In this document: positions 7,803 to 14,319 of the stretch, in pieces
How the letters are laid out: each line of letters begins with the position of its first letter
How positions within the stretch are numbered: position 1 is the stretch's first letter
IMG/VR virus record: IMGVR_UViG_3300020470_000299
Coordinates: 1 to 21,538 of that record
DNA length: 21,538 nt
Reading direction: 5' to 3' (one strand)
DNA from: a virus
Notes under the pieces: generated by a model
What the model was told of the DNA's origin: nothing
Databases searched by the model: none
Seen by the model: the letters and a program-made list of their open reading frames with translations, nothing else
Position numbers and translations under genes: made by a program

Positions 7803-7835
7803 AGAAGAAAAGGGTGAGAGGTGGATTCCCACCCT
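7803..7835 (-). terminator. Terminator or attenuator after the major capsid gene
   Basis: On the minus strand AGGGTG (7835-7830) pairs with CACCCT (7816-7811), with a 13-nt loop, directly followed by TTTCTTCT. A competing hairpin GGTGG/CCACC with a GAAT tetraloop forms within it. The gap between capsid gene stop (7850) and the next start (7785) is otherwise featureless. Partial termination here would raise capsid transcript relative to downstream tail genes. Confidence 0.5.
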
Positions 7836-7849
7836 AATCTTCAAATTTG

Positions 7850-8986
7850 TTAAGCTACTTTAGCTATCTTCAAATGGTATGAAGGAGGACCGAAGTCGTA
7901 TCCCATTTCCATGTAGATACCTTTAGCAACCTTTGCATCTGCATTTTGGTCAATATCTCTTACGAATACTGTTCCGTATCCAGGGATATTTGTAAAGACT
8001 GGCTGTATGAAAGCGAAGTCTAAGATAAATGCATTATTATCAGGCATGATATTAGGGTCAATAACCATCATTCCAATCTGTCCGAATGGAGTAACAATTA
8101 CGTCAATATCAATACCTGCAAGGTTTCTATCTCTAGGTAAGATAGCACCTGTGATTCCAACATTACCAGCTAATAGTTCTTTGTTAAGGTCCAAAAGTTG
8201 TTTTGGAGTTACGCAAAGAACAGGCTGTACCATTGGAGCATGTGCATCATATAATCTCTTAAGAGAGTTAGCGATAGCATCCCAAGATAATACTTGGTTT
8301 GAACCTGTAGCACCGTTACCTGTTGTACCGTTCCAGTAAACGTTTCCGCCTACATAGTCAGGAGCAACAGTATTATCAGCGTTAGCATTTAGTGAGCAGT
8401 ATTCAGAAATACCACGCATTTCTCTAGTACCTTGTCCAGGTGTAGCGTTAGCTCCATCTGCATAAGTACCGTTGAATGCGAACCATTCTACTTCTCTAGC
8501 TACTTTTTCAAGAGCCAAAGACATTTGCTCTGCAAATTCATCAACTATTGGATTACCACCGAAAGAAGCTAATAAAGTTCCTGCAGTAGTTGTACCATCA
8601 CCATCAGATGAGTTAACGGTATTAATTGGACCGCCAGCTGCATTAACAGAAAATGGATTTTGATTTTGATATGTTGCCATAGCTGTGTAAGTCATCTTGA
8701 CACCTTTATGGAATATCTGTGTTACACCTGTGTACGCAACTCTATCTCTTCCAAGATATTCAGTTGGTGCGTCACCTTCTTTACCAGCAGTTGGTTTAGA
8801 AGTTACAGTGTGTCCGTCAGCAGCTTGGATTTGCCAGAAGGTAGATTGTAAAACCTTACCTCCGTTCAAGCCACCTGTTGCAGATAAGAAAGGAGTTCTT
8901 TGACCACCTACACGAAATAGCTCTCCCGCAAAGTTATTAATCTTTTGGGAGTAAAGTGTGTCACCTGTGAGCGATATAGTCGCCAT
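7850..8986 (-). CDS. Major capsid protein, SU10-like (DUF5309 type)
   Basis: A 378-aa protein, the usual length for this fold. ATG 8986 is preceded by a near-perfect Shine-Dalgarno GGAGGT at 5 bases' spacing. Recognisable features are GGQRTPFLSATGG at residues 27-39, TQIFHKGVKMTYTAMA near 89-104, the E-loop/spine-helix segment LALEKVAREVEWFAFNGTY at 157-175, a TREMRGI segment, LCVTPKQLLDL, and a C-terminal P-domain region ending in YDFGPPSYHLKIAKV. Together these match the HK97-fold capsid family typified by phage SU10. It builds the icosahedral shell from scaffold-directed assembly. The gene follows scaffold by 34 bases and its GC is visibly higher than that of its neighbours, as expected for highly expressed genes. 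A terminator-like hairpin follows it. Confidence 0.9.
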   Translation of the reverse strand: MATISLTGDTLYSQKINNFAGELFRVGGQRTPFLSATGGLNGGKVLQSTFWQIQAADGHTVTSKPTAGKEGDAPTEYLGRDRVAYTGVTQIFHKGVKMTYTAMATYQNQNPFSVNAAGGPINTVNSSDGDGTTTAGTLLASFGGNPIVDEFAEQMSLALEKVAREVEWFAFNGTYADGANATPGQGTREMRGISEYCSLNANADNTVAPDYVGGNVYWNGTTGNGATGSNQVLSWDAIANSLKRLYDAHAPMVQPVLCVTPKQLLDLNKELLAGNVGITGAILPRDRNLAGIDIDVIVTPFGQIGMMVIDPNIMPDNNAFILDFAFIQPVFTNIPGYGTVFVRDIDQNADAKVAKGIYMEMGYDFGPPSYHLKIAKVA

Positions 8987-9020
8987 GGTTTACCTCCGTG
9001 TATTGTCGTATTAAATTCTT

Positions 9021-9485
9021 TTACTTATTTTGTTTTTCGTTATCCATGATGGTTAATTTAGCTCTAAGAGAATCTTTTACTGAAGCTCCTTTTAAAGCAG
9101 CAACTAATTCATCATTGATATCCATTGGTACATCTGAGTTAGAATTTGCATCAAGTGCAGCTACTCTAGACCTAGCATCATCTTGAACTTGTGGTGCAGG
9201 TTCAGGTTGTGTTACTTCCTGTACTTGACCAGTTGGTTCCCAACCATACTCGTCTTTAGCAAACTGTGAGATAGATTCTGTATCAACAGGCCCATCATAC
9301 ACTTGTTTTAACGCCTTACCGAAACCTTTGTCAGTAGATAATCCTAAAGAACCAAAGACATTGTCTATTTCCTTATCTTTATAAGAAGCTAGTTCTGCCT
9401 CAAGTTTTTTGATAGCATCATCTTTTCTATCAATTGTTTCTCTCATTTGTTTTACACCGTTATCTGGTGCATCAAATTCTTCCAT
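9021..9485 (-). CDS. Capsid scaffolding protein
   Basis: I place the start at ATG 9485 (MEEFDAPDNGVK, 154 aa). The in-frame GTG at 9497 overlaps the Shine-Dalgarno GTGGAGG (9497-9491), which is well spaced for the ATG, so GTG is not the start. Residues about 10-40 form a charged heptad-type coiled coil (KQMRETIDRKDDAIKKLEAEL), the middle is proline/glutamine-rich and probably disordered (TQPEPAPQVQDDA), and the C-terminus is a short basic helix (VKDSLRAKLTIMDNEKQNK). This architecture, small size and position immediately before the major capsid gene are those of phage scaffolding proteins, which template prohead assembly and leave before packaging. No protease domain is present. Confidence 0.8.
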   Translation of the reverse strand: MEEFDAPDNGVKQMRETIDRKDDAIKKLEAELASYKDKEIDNVFGSLGLSTDKGFGKALKQVYDGPVDTESISQFAKDEYGWEPTGQVQEVTQPEPAPQVQDDARSRVAALDANSNSDVPMDINDELVAALKGASVKDSLRAKLTIMDNEKQNK

Positions 9486-9506
9486 TTGTACCTCCACTAT
9501 GTGTTA

Positions 9507-9676
9507 ACCTATCAGACAAGACCATAGGCATCTTGCCGTGGTGCTACCTTAAACACTTGACTTATCCCTCTGGTAGCTACAAGCTATAAGTCCATTACTC
9601 TACGGTTTTTAATACGAGCTTTCAACGTAGGCTTCGAAAGCTGAGTGCAGGTCTATTAGCGGACCACGCAACGCTT
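9507..9676 (-). ncRNA. Structured leader RNA or small RNA with tandem H-type pseudoknots
   Basis: This fills the only long non-coding gap. Pairings on the minus strand, each a stem whose loop pairs with bases downstream, are as follows. PK-A: AGCG 9675-9672 with CGCT 9661-9658, and GGTC 9665-9662 with GACC 9653-9650. PK-B: AGCTTTC 9642-9636 with GAAAGCT 9623-9617, and CTACG 9630-9626 with CGTAG 9604-9600; its third loop (9616-9605) is A-rich. PK-C: GACTTAT 9592-9586 with ATAAGTC 9565-9559, and GCTACC 9577-9572 with GGTAGC 9548-9543. PK-D (less sure): GGCAAGA 9537-9531 with TCTTGTC 9521-9515 (one G-U), and CCTAT 9528-9524 with ATAGG 9512-9508. By hand count the segment is about 46% GC, well above its surroundings. 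It ends 12 bases before the scaffold Shine-Dalgarno. There is no tRNA-like domain or tag reading frame, so it is not tmRNA. I cannot match it to a named family. The cis-leader versus separate RNA question is open. Confidence 0.65.
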
Positions 9677-9682
9677 AAACTT

Positions 9683-9710
9683 ATTATACACTAATCAGCT
9701 GTAAGTCCAA
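9683..9710 (-). promoter_or_regulatory. Promoter for the structured RNA and scaffold/capsid genes
   Basis: On the minus strand TATAAT (9688-9683) is a perfect -10. It lies 16 bases downstream of TTGGAC (9710-9705), which keeps the TTG of a sigma-70 -35. The -35 overlaps the end of the 340-aa gene, whose TAG is at 9693-9691. Transcription would start about 7 bases downstream, near 9676-9675, exactly where the first pseudoknot stem begins. Confidence 0.55.
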
Positions 9711-10713
9711 TTACTTCATCACCTTTTTTAGCAGCACCTAATGTTAATCCACCTCTAGATTGTACTTCTGATTGTATACGTTGTAATCTTTGTTGTGCAG
9801 ATGTATCTCCTAATGCAGCGTCTTCTAGAGTACTTATATCTAAATCTCTACCAACAGATGAAGCTTGGGATATAAAGTCAGAAGCTGTACTGTAAACACC
9901 TTTAGCTTGTTCTTGTGTAAATCCAAGGTTTCTTAGCTCTTGGAATCTACCAAATGTTGTAGTAAATCCTCTAGATGATGCTTCAGCTTGTAGTTGTAAT
10001 GTTGCTATTTCTCCAGCTAATACCTTATCTTGTATCTTAGGATTAATTAAAGCACCAAATATAGTAGGTGCATCAAGGTTAATATTAAATCTTTCTCTAA
10101 ATAGTTTTTCTACTTCAGGTATTTGGTCTTTAACACCACCGTATACCATATCTATTCTAGCTTGAAACTCTTCAGCAGATACAGGGTCATCTGTTTCAAA
10201 ACCCGTAGCCATGTCGTCAAATTCATCTTCAAAATCTGTAAAATCTTTTATACCTACTTCAGCTAATGTTTGTTTATAAGAAGCTTTAGTACTTAAAAAT
10301 GTCATTTCATCCATAACTAATGTTCCATCATCACGCATTAATTTACCAAAGTTATCTTTCCAAGCTTTAGTTTGTCTAGTAGTACCTATAGCAACGTCAG
10401 GGTCACCTGATTTAACCCATGCTTTTGCAAACTCATCTATAACTTCATCAGGTAAAAAATTATATAAAGCTTTTGCAATAGTAGTTCCTTCTGATATTGT
10501 CCTTCCACTATCATTTGGTTTAGGACTGCTAGTTGTTTCTCCCTGATATTGTTTAGCAATACCTGGATTACCATTAGCATCTTGTCCTGGATTTATGTAA
10601 TCACCAGGGTCTAAATAAACATCATTATCTACTATCTGTCCTGGTCTAAATTTAAAAACATTAACATTATCTACTGCTTTATTTGTTGGTCTTCCTAATG
10701 TATCAAACGCCAT
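9691..10713 (-). CDS. Putative internal virion protein of 340 aa
   Basis: Start ATG 10713 overlaps the previous stop (TAATG), with GTAGGA upstream. Residues 1-70 are low-complexity with Gly, Asn and Pro. The rest is helical and acidic: LPDEVIDEFAKAWVKSGDPD near 87-106, a KLMRDDGTLVMDEMTFLSTK stretch, then SYKQTLAEVGIKDFTDFEDE, and later helices rich in Gln and Ala (LQLQAEASSRGFTTTFGRFQ). I recall similar proteins next to giant virion proteins in environmental and actinobacterial phages, but no function is known to me. It is the last gene of the large-protein block, and a promoter for the capsid genes overlaps its end. A role inside the head or as an ejection protein is inferred from context. 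Confidence 0.65.
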   Translation of the reverse strand: MAFDTLGRPTNKAVDNVNVFKFRPGQIVDNDVYLDPGDYINPGQDANGNPGIAKQYQGETTSSPKPNDSGRTISEGTTIAKALYNFLPDEVIDEFAKAWVKSGDPDVAIGTTRQTKAWKDNFGKLMRDDGTLVMDEMTFLSTKASYKQTLAEVGIKDFTDFEDEFDDMATGFETDDPVSAEEFQARIDMVYGGVKDQIPEVEKLFRERFNINLDAPTIFGALINPKIQDKVLAGEIATLQLQAEASSRGFTTTFGRFQELRNLGFTQEQAKGVYSTASDFISQASSVGRDLDISTLEDAALGDTSAQQRLQRIQSEVQSRGGLTLGAAKKGDEVIGLTAD

Positions 10714-11984
10714 TATCCTACATAACTCCTACTAGCTACTATACCTTTACCAAATGTATCCATCATTGCACCTGCTAAATCATTTTTAACTTTTTGATTA
10801 CCAGTTTTTAAACCATAATTTCTTAAACGTTCTAGTTCTTTACCACTATCATTCATTTTTATAATTTCATCAAGTAATGGGTCATTAGATTTTAAGTCTT
10901 GTCCTAATATAGATTTAGCCATTTGTTGTTTAGATGCAACAATTTGTTGCCAAGATATATCTTCATCATACATATCATAAAATTGATATCTTGTTTTCTT
11001 TAGTTTATTAATTAAACTTTCTCTAGCACCAGCATTGTTACGTATCTTACCAGCTTCTTCTGATACGTTGTATGTAGCATGTAAATGTTCTGGTAAATAT
11101 TGGTCTAATAAATCTTGTACATCAGATTCTCCTACTTTAGTAGTAGCTACTGATATACCTTCTAATGCATTTAATACACCATTATCTAACACAATATTTG
11201 CAGATGGGTCAAATATTCCATTCATTTGTTCTAATGCTTCTGCTTGTGAAAAATATCCTTTATTTGTTTGTGTTGCTAAATAATCTATAACAGATTCAGG
11301 TAGTTCACTGCCATAAGATTTAGCAGCTGTTTTTGTAAATAAATTATAGTAACTGTTGTAATTCTTTTGGTATTGTACTGGGTCAGTATATTCCATTCTT
11401 TCAGATGTAATTTGATTCTGTGTTACACCTAAAGAACTTAATATATCACCGTATGCATCTGTTTCTTCTACATTTGCTATAGCAGCTTTCATATCTCCAC
11501 CAGTACCAATCAACTCTGCAGTTAATAATGACACATACTCATCATTAGATAACAACCTAGAAGTAATTCTTTTTCTATTTCTTTTAACAGACTCTGCAAA
11601 GTTTTGTGCTATTTCTACTGCATCTGCACCTTCAGGTAAATCTAATGCACCAACAGGAACACTAACTAATACATCACTATCTAAGAAACCTTTATTAAAA
11701 TCTTCTTGTGATATATCAGGTCTTAAACCTGCATCAGCTCTTGCTTTAGCTTCTACATCATCACCATGTTTACCTTTATCTCTTTTAGGTGAGTTAGATA
11801 TATCTCCTAGTAAAAATGTATCTGGTAAATCTAATATGTAGGTGTAGTTACCCATATCCATAGCTAACTTGTAACCTTCTCCAGTTACATAAATTATTTC
11901 TTGACCTTCATAATCACCAGCAAAATTTGAATAATCAAAACCAGTTTTAGCTTCTTCTACTGTATCTACTGTTAACTCATCCAT
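10713..11984 (-). CDS. Putative internal virion protein of 423 aa
   Basis: Starts at ATG 11984, overlapping the 316-aa gene by 8 bases. The N-terminal part (about residues 20-65) has beta character (GQEIIYVTGEGYKLAMDMGN). From residue 95 on the chain is mostly charged helix, with many Asn, Gln and Lys residues and a LPESVIDYLATQTNKGYF segment that faintly resembles LPDEVIDEFAKAWVKSG in the next protein. No enzyme motif, membrane segment or signal peptide is visible. The large soluble helical make-up and position inside the five-gene block point to a packaged virion component, possibly working with its neighbours during DNA ejection. Function otherwise unknown. Confidence 0.6.
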   Translation of the reverse strand: MDELTVDTVEEAKTGFDYSNFAGDYEGQEIIYVTGEGYKLAMDMGNYTYILDLPDTFLLGDISNSPKRDKGKHGDDVEAKARADAGLRPDISQEDFNKGFLDSDVLVSVPVGALDLPEGADAVEIAQNFAESVKRNRKRITSRLLSNDEYVSLLTAELIGTGGDMKAAIANVEETDAYGDILSSLGVTQNQITSERMEYTDPVQYQKNYNSYYNLFTKTAAKSYGSELPESVIDYLATQTNKGYFSQAEALEQMNGIFDPSANIVLDNGVLNALEGISVATTKVGESDVQDLLDQYLPEHLHATYNVSEEAGKIRNNAGARESLINKLKKTRYQFYDMYDEDISWQQIVASKQQMAKSILGQDLKSNDPLLDEIIKMNDSGKELERLRNYGLKTGNQKVKNDLAGAMMDTFGKGIVASRSYVG

Positions 11985-12927
11985 CTGTAAATGCTCCCAT
12001 TGCTGCTTTTATTTTAGGCCCTAAAAAATCCATGCCTTTTTGTTCTATTTGCATAGCAGGTGACATAGTAGTTGCAGTTCCTATTTGGTCTACAAAATCT
12101 ATTAACATATCTATTTCCATACCTTCTGTATAATCTTTAGAATCTATATCAAGACCAAGAGCTTCTCCAAAAATAGCTGATTGTGCTAACTGTGCTCTTG
12201 AACTTGCTCTACCTGCACCTATAATCATATTACCAGCAAAGTTTGCAGCTTCATATCTTGCATAAGCTGCTCCTAAACCACCTAAACCAAGACCTGCTAA
12301 AACTCCTACTATAGCTGTTTCTATAGGGTCTATTATTTTACCAAGCATATTACCTATAGTTTTTACAGCACTTTTAACAGGCACATTGTATTTATCTGCT
12401 ACAACTTTAACAGCAGCTATATCATTACCACCTTTTGGTAATATACCTTCTTCACCTCTTACAGCACCAGTAGCACTTACATTTTTACCAGTTCCTTGTA
12501 AATCAGAACGTTGTGCTTCAAACAAAGTAGCTTGTAAGTCAGTATCCACCATACTGTGTACCATTCTTTTATCATCTTTCCACCAATACAAAACATTTGG
12601 GTCTATTTCTAAAGTTTGTTTTGATTTAACAAAGTTACCCTTTTCATTAACAACTCTTGGATTAAATGAAGTAACACCATCATCAAGTAATCTTAATACT
12701 TGTTCTCCAGGTACTTTCCTATATCCTTTACTTGGCATAGTAGAAGTTGCTTTAAAAACAACATCAGTATTTTTTTTACGTGTTGTAGCTGTTGATTCTT
12801 GTTTACCACGATAGTCTGACATCTTTCCTTTTTCATCTACAGTAAATACTGGTTCAGATTTATCTGCGTCAGCTTTACGTGCAGCTGCTATTAATTGGTC
12901 TAAGGGATGTATTGCTTCTTCTTCCAT
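11977..12927 (-). CDS. Putative membrane-active internal virion protein of 316 aa
   Basis: ATG 12927 overlaps the previous stop within GGAGGATAATGG, which also supplies the Shine-Dalgarno. Residues 1-165 are charged and soluble. Residues about 201-240 carry a hydrophobic, glycine-rich stretch (PIETAIVGVLAGLGLGGLGA, then ANFAGNMIIGAG) with glycines at regular spacing, like a glycine zipper or re-entrant membrane helix. The tail is helical with methionines. Phages with short tails inject internal proteins that form a channel across the host envelope, and a hydrophobic segment in one member of this block would suit that. Membrane insertion is predicted only. No catalytic motif is seen. Confidence 0.65.
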   Translation of the reverse strand: MEEEAIHPLDQLIAAARKADADKSEPVFTVDEKGKMSDYRGKQESTATTRKKNTDVVFKATSTMPSKGYRKVPGEQVLRLLDDGVTSFNPRVVNEKGNFVKSKQTLEIDPNVLYWWKDDKRMVHSMVDTDLQATLFEAQRSDLQGTGKNVSATGAVRGEEGILPKGGNDIAAVKVVADKYNVPVKSAVKTIGNMLGKIIDPIETAIVGVLAGLGLGGLGAAYARYEAANFAGNMIIGAGRASSRAQLAQSAIFGEALGLDIDSKDYTEGMEIDMLIDFVDQIGTATTMSPAMQIEQKGMDFLGPKIKAAMGAFTDG

Positions 12928-14318
12928 TATCCTCCAAACATATATGCAACCATATCATTTTGCATTTGTCTAACCTTTCTACCCTGTTCTACAGCATCTA
13001 TTTGCTTACCAAATTCATCTTCTACCTGTTGGGCCATTATTTCTTGTGGAGAATCTGTACTAAACATAGATAAGTCTATTACTTTTTCTGCACCATATTG
13101 GTCAGCTAATGCCTGTCTATCTGAATCTAATTCTAAATATTCTGGTTGTGATTGCATAAAGTTATAATCTTGTAACTGTTGTGCTTTACTTCTAGCTTGT
13201 GCAAATGCTATAGAGTAACTATCAGCAAAGTTAGTTGACCATTCATCTAGTTCTTCTTCAGTTGCACTTCTACCTAATTTATTTTCAAAGTATGCATCAA
13301 CCATATCTTCTAATGCAGATTTACTAGGTGGTATAAATTCTTCAGCTAACTCCCTAGCTATCTCTGCTTCTTGTACTTCATCTAAAGTATCTTGTTTTTT
13401 AGCAAGTTCTTTTAATGCTTCGTTAAATATATTTCTATGTATATCCCACTCACCGTAAAGGTTCTGTGATTCACTAAAATACACAGGGTCTTTTGCAGAT
13501 ATTGATTCATATAACTCAGTGCCTGGTACAGCATGCATATTTTTATCTGCCCAGTTCATTACATACATTATTGATGCACGTAATTTTTCTGACATTTCGC
13601 CTTGACTTTCAGCAAAATAATTATCTGGTACTAAATTATTGTTAGTTAAAAAGTTTTGAAATTGTAGTATTTCGTCAGTTGTAGCATAGTTATCAAGTAT
13701 GTCACTTACTTTTGTACCTTTAAAGTGACCAGCAAATGGCATAAGAGGTTGCTTACCATTAATTAAAACTGCAGTACCATCATCATTATATGCAGGTCTA
13801 AGTATTGTTTCACCTGTCATTAAGTTAAAGTATGCTTGTGCTTGTATTTGAGCTTCTAACTGTTCCTCTTCAGGTTGACTTGCAACCCAATTAAATATAT
13901 CTTCTTCTGTAGGAGCAAAACCAAATATTGTATTTAACTCGTTATATATACTTTGGTCAATACCATATGTTTCTAAGTCTTTTGTTTGTGCATCTTTACC
14001 AGATACAGCTGCAGGAACTTGTGATTGAAACTCTTGTTTACTTGGTTGTGTTGTAGTTTTAGCTGCTTCTACTCTTTCTTCTACAGTAGCAACAACTTCT
14101 TTAGCATTAGCTTTTTGTGTAAATGGTTTACTATTCCACCAACTTACTACATCTTCAGCTTGTTCATCTGTGAATATAACTTCTGTTTCAACGCTTGGTA
14201 ACAAACCTTCTTCTACTGCAGTTGATAAAAATTCAGTCCAAGATATAGGAGCTCCTTCACCAACAGCTTTATCCATCTGCATTGTTTTCCAAAGTTTTTT
14301 AAATAATGCTAAATTCAT
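12927..14318 (-). CDS. Putative internal virion or ejection protein of 463 aa
   Basis: ATG 14318 lies just after the giant gene's stop (TAA 14322-14320) with GAAGGATAAA in front, so a real Shine-Dalgarno marks the start. The protein is acidic and glutamine-rich, almost wholly helical, with ENKLGRSATEEELDEWSTNF near residue 345, a short GR.AT.EEL..W motif I have seen repeated in phage structural proteins. The first helix (LFKKLWKTMQMDK) is amphipathic. No membrane span, signal peptide or enzyme motif is visible. It follows the 1925-aa gene directly and precedes the glycine-zipper protein, so I read these as one assembly. Alternative: a chaperone or capsid-filling protein. Confidence 0.65.
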   Translation of the reverse strand: MNLALFKKLWKTMQMDKAVGEGAPISWTEFLSTAVEEGLLPSVETEVIFTDEQAEDVVSWWNSKPFTQKANAKEVVATVEERVEAAKTTTQPSKQEFQSQVPAAVSGKDAQTKDLETYGIDQSIYNELNTIFGFAPTEEDIFNWVASQPEEEQLEAQIQAQAYFNLMTGETILRPAYNDDGTAVLINGKQPLMPFAGHFKGTKVSDILDNYATTDEILQFQNFLTNNNLVPDNYFAESQGEMSEKLRASIMYVMNWADKNMHAVPGTELYESISAKDPVYFSESQNLYGEWDIHRNIFNEALKELAKKQDTLDEVQEAEIARELAEEFIPPSKSALEDMVDAYFENKLGRSATEEELDEWSTNFADSYSIAFAQARSKAQQLQDYNFMQSQPEYLELDSDRQALADQYGAEKVIDLSMFSTDSPQEIMAQQVEDEFGKQIDAVEQGRKVRQMQNDMVAYMFGG

Positions 14319-14319
14319 T

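Noticed and set aside
7850-8986. Programmed frameshift giving an extended capsid protein
   Set aside because: No slippery heptamer with a following open frame was seen near the stop, and a terminator-like hairpin follows directly.
9486-9497. GTG 9497 as start of the scaffold gene
   Set aside because: The GTG is part of the Shine-Dalgarno GTGGAGG that correctly positions ATG 9485. The similar case at 1763 was rejected in favour of ATG 1757.
9609-9617. Plus-strand TAATACGAG, nearly the T7 promoter word
   Set aside because: It faces against all genes and falls inside the PK-B pairing region of the minus-strand RNA, so its sequence is better explained by the fold and chance.
9507-9676. tmRNA or tRNA in the non-coding gap, suggested by serial pseudoknots and a TTCGAA word
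   Set aside because: There is no acceptor stem pairing the two ends, no T-arm in the right context, no CCA end, and only 7 nt between the first and second pseudoknots, so no tag reading frame fits.
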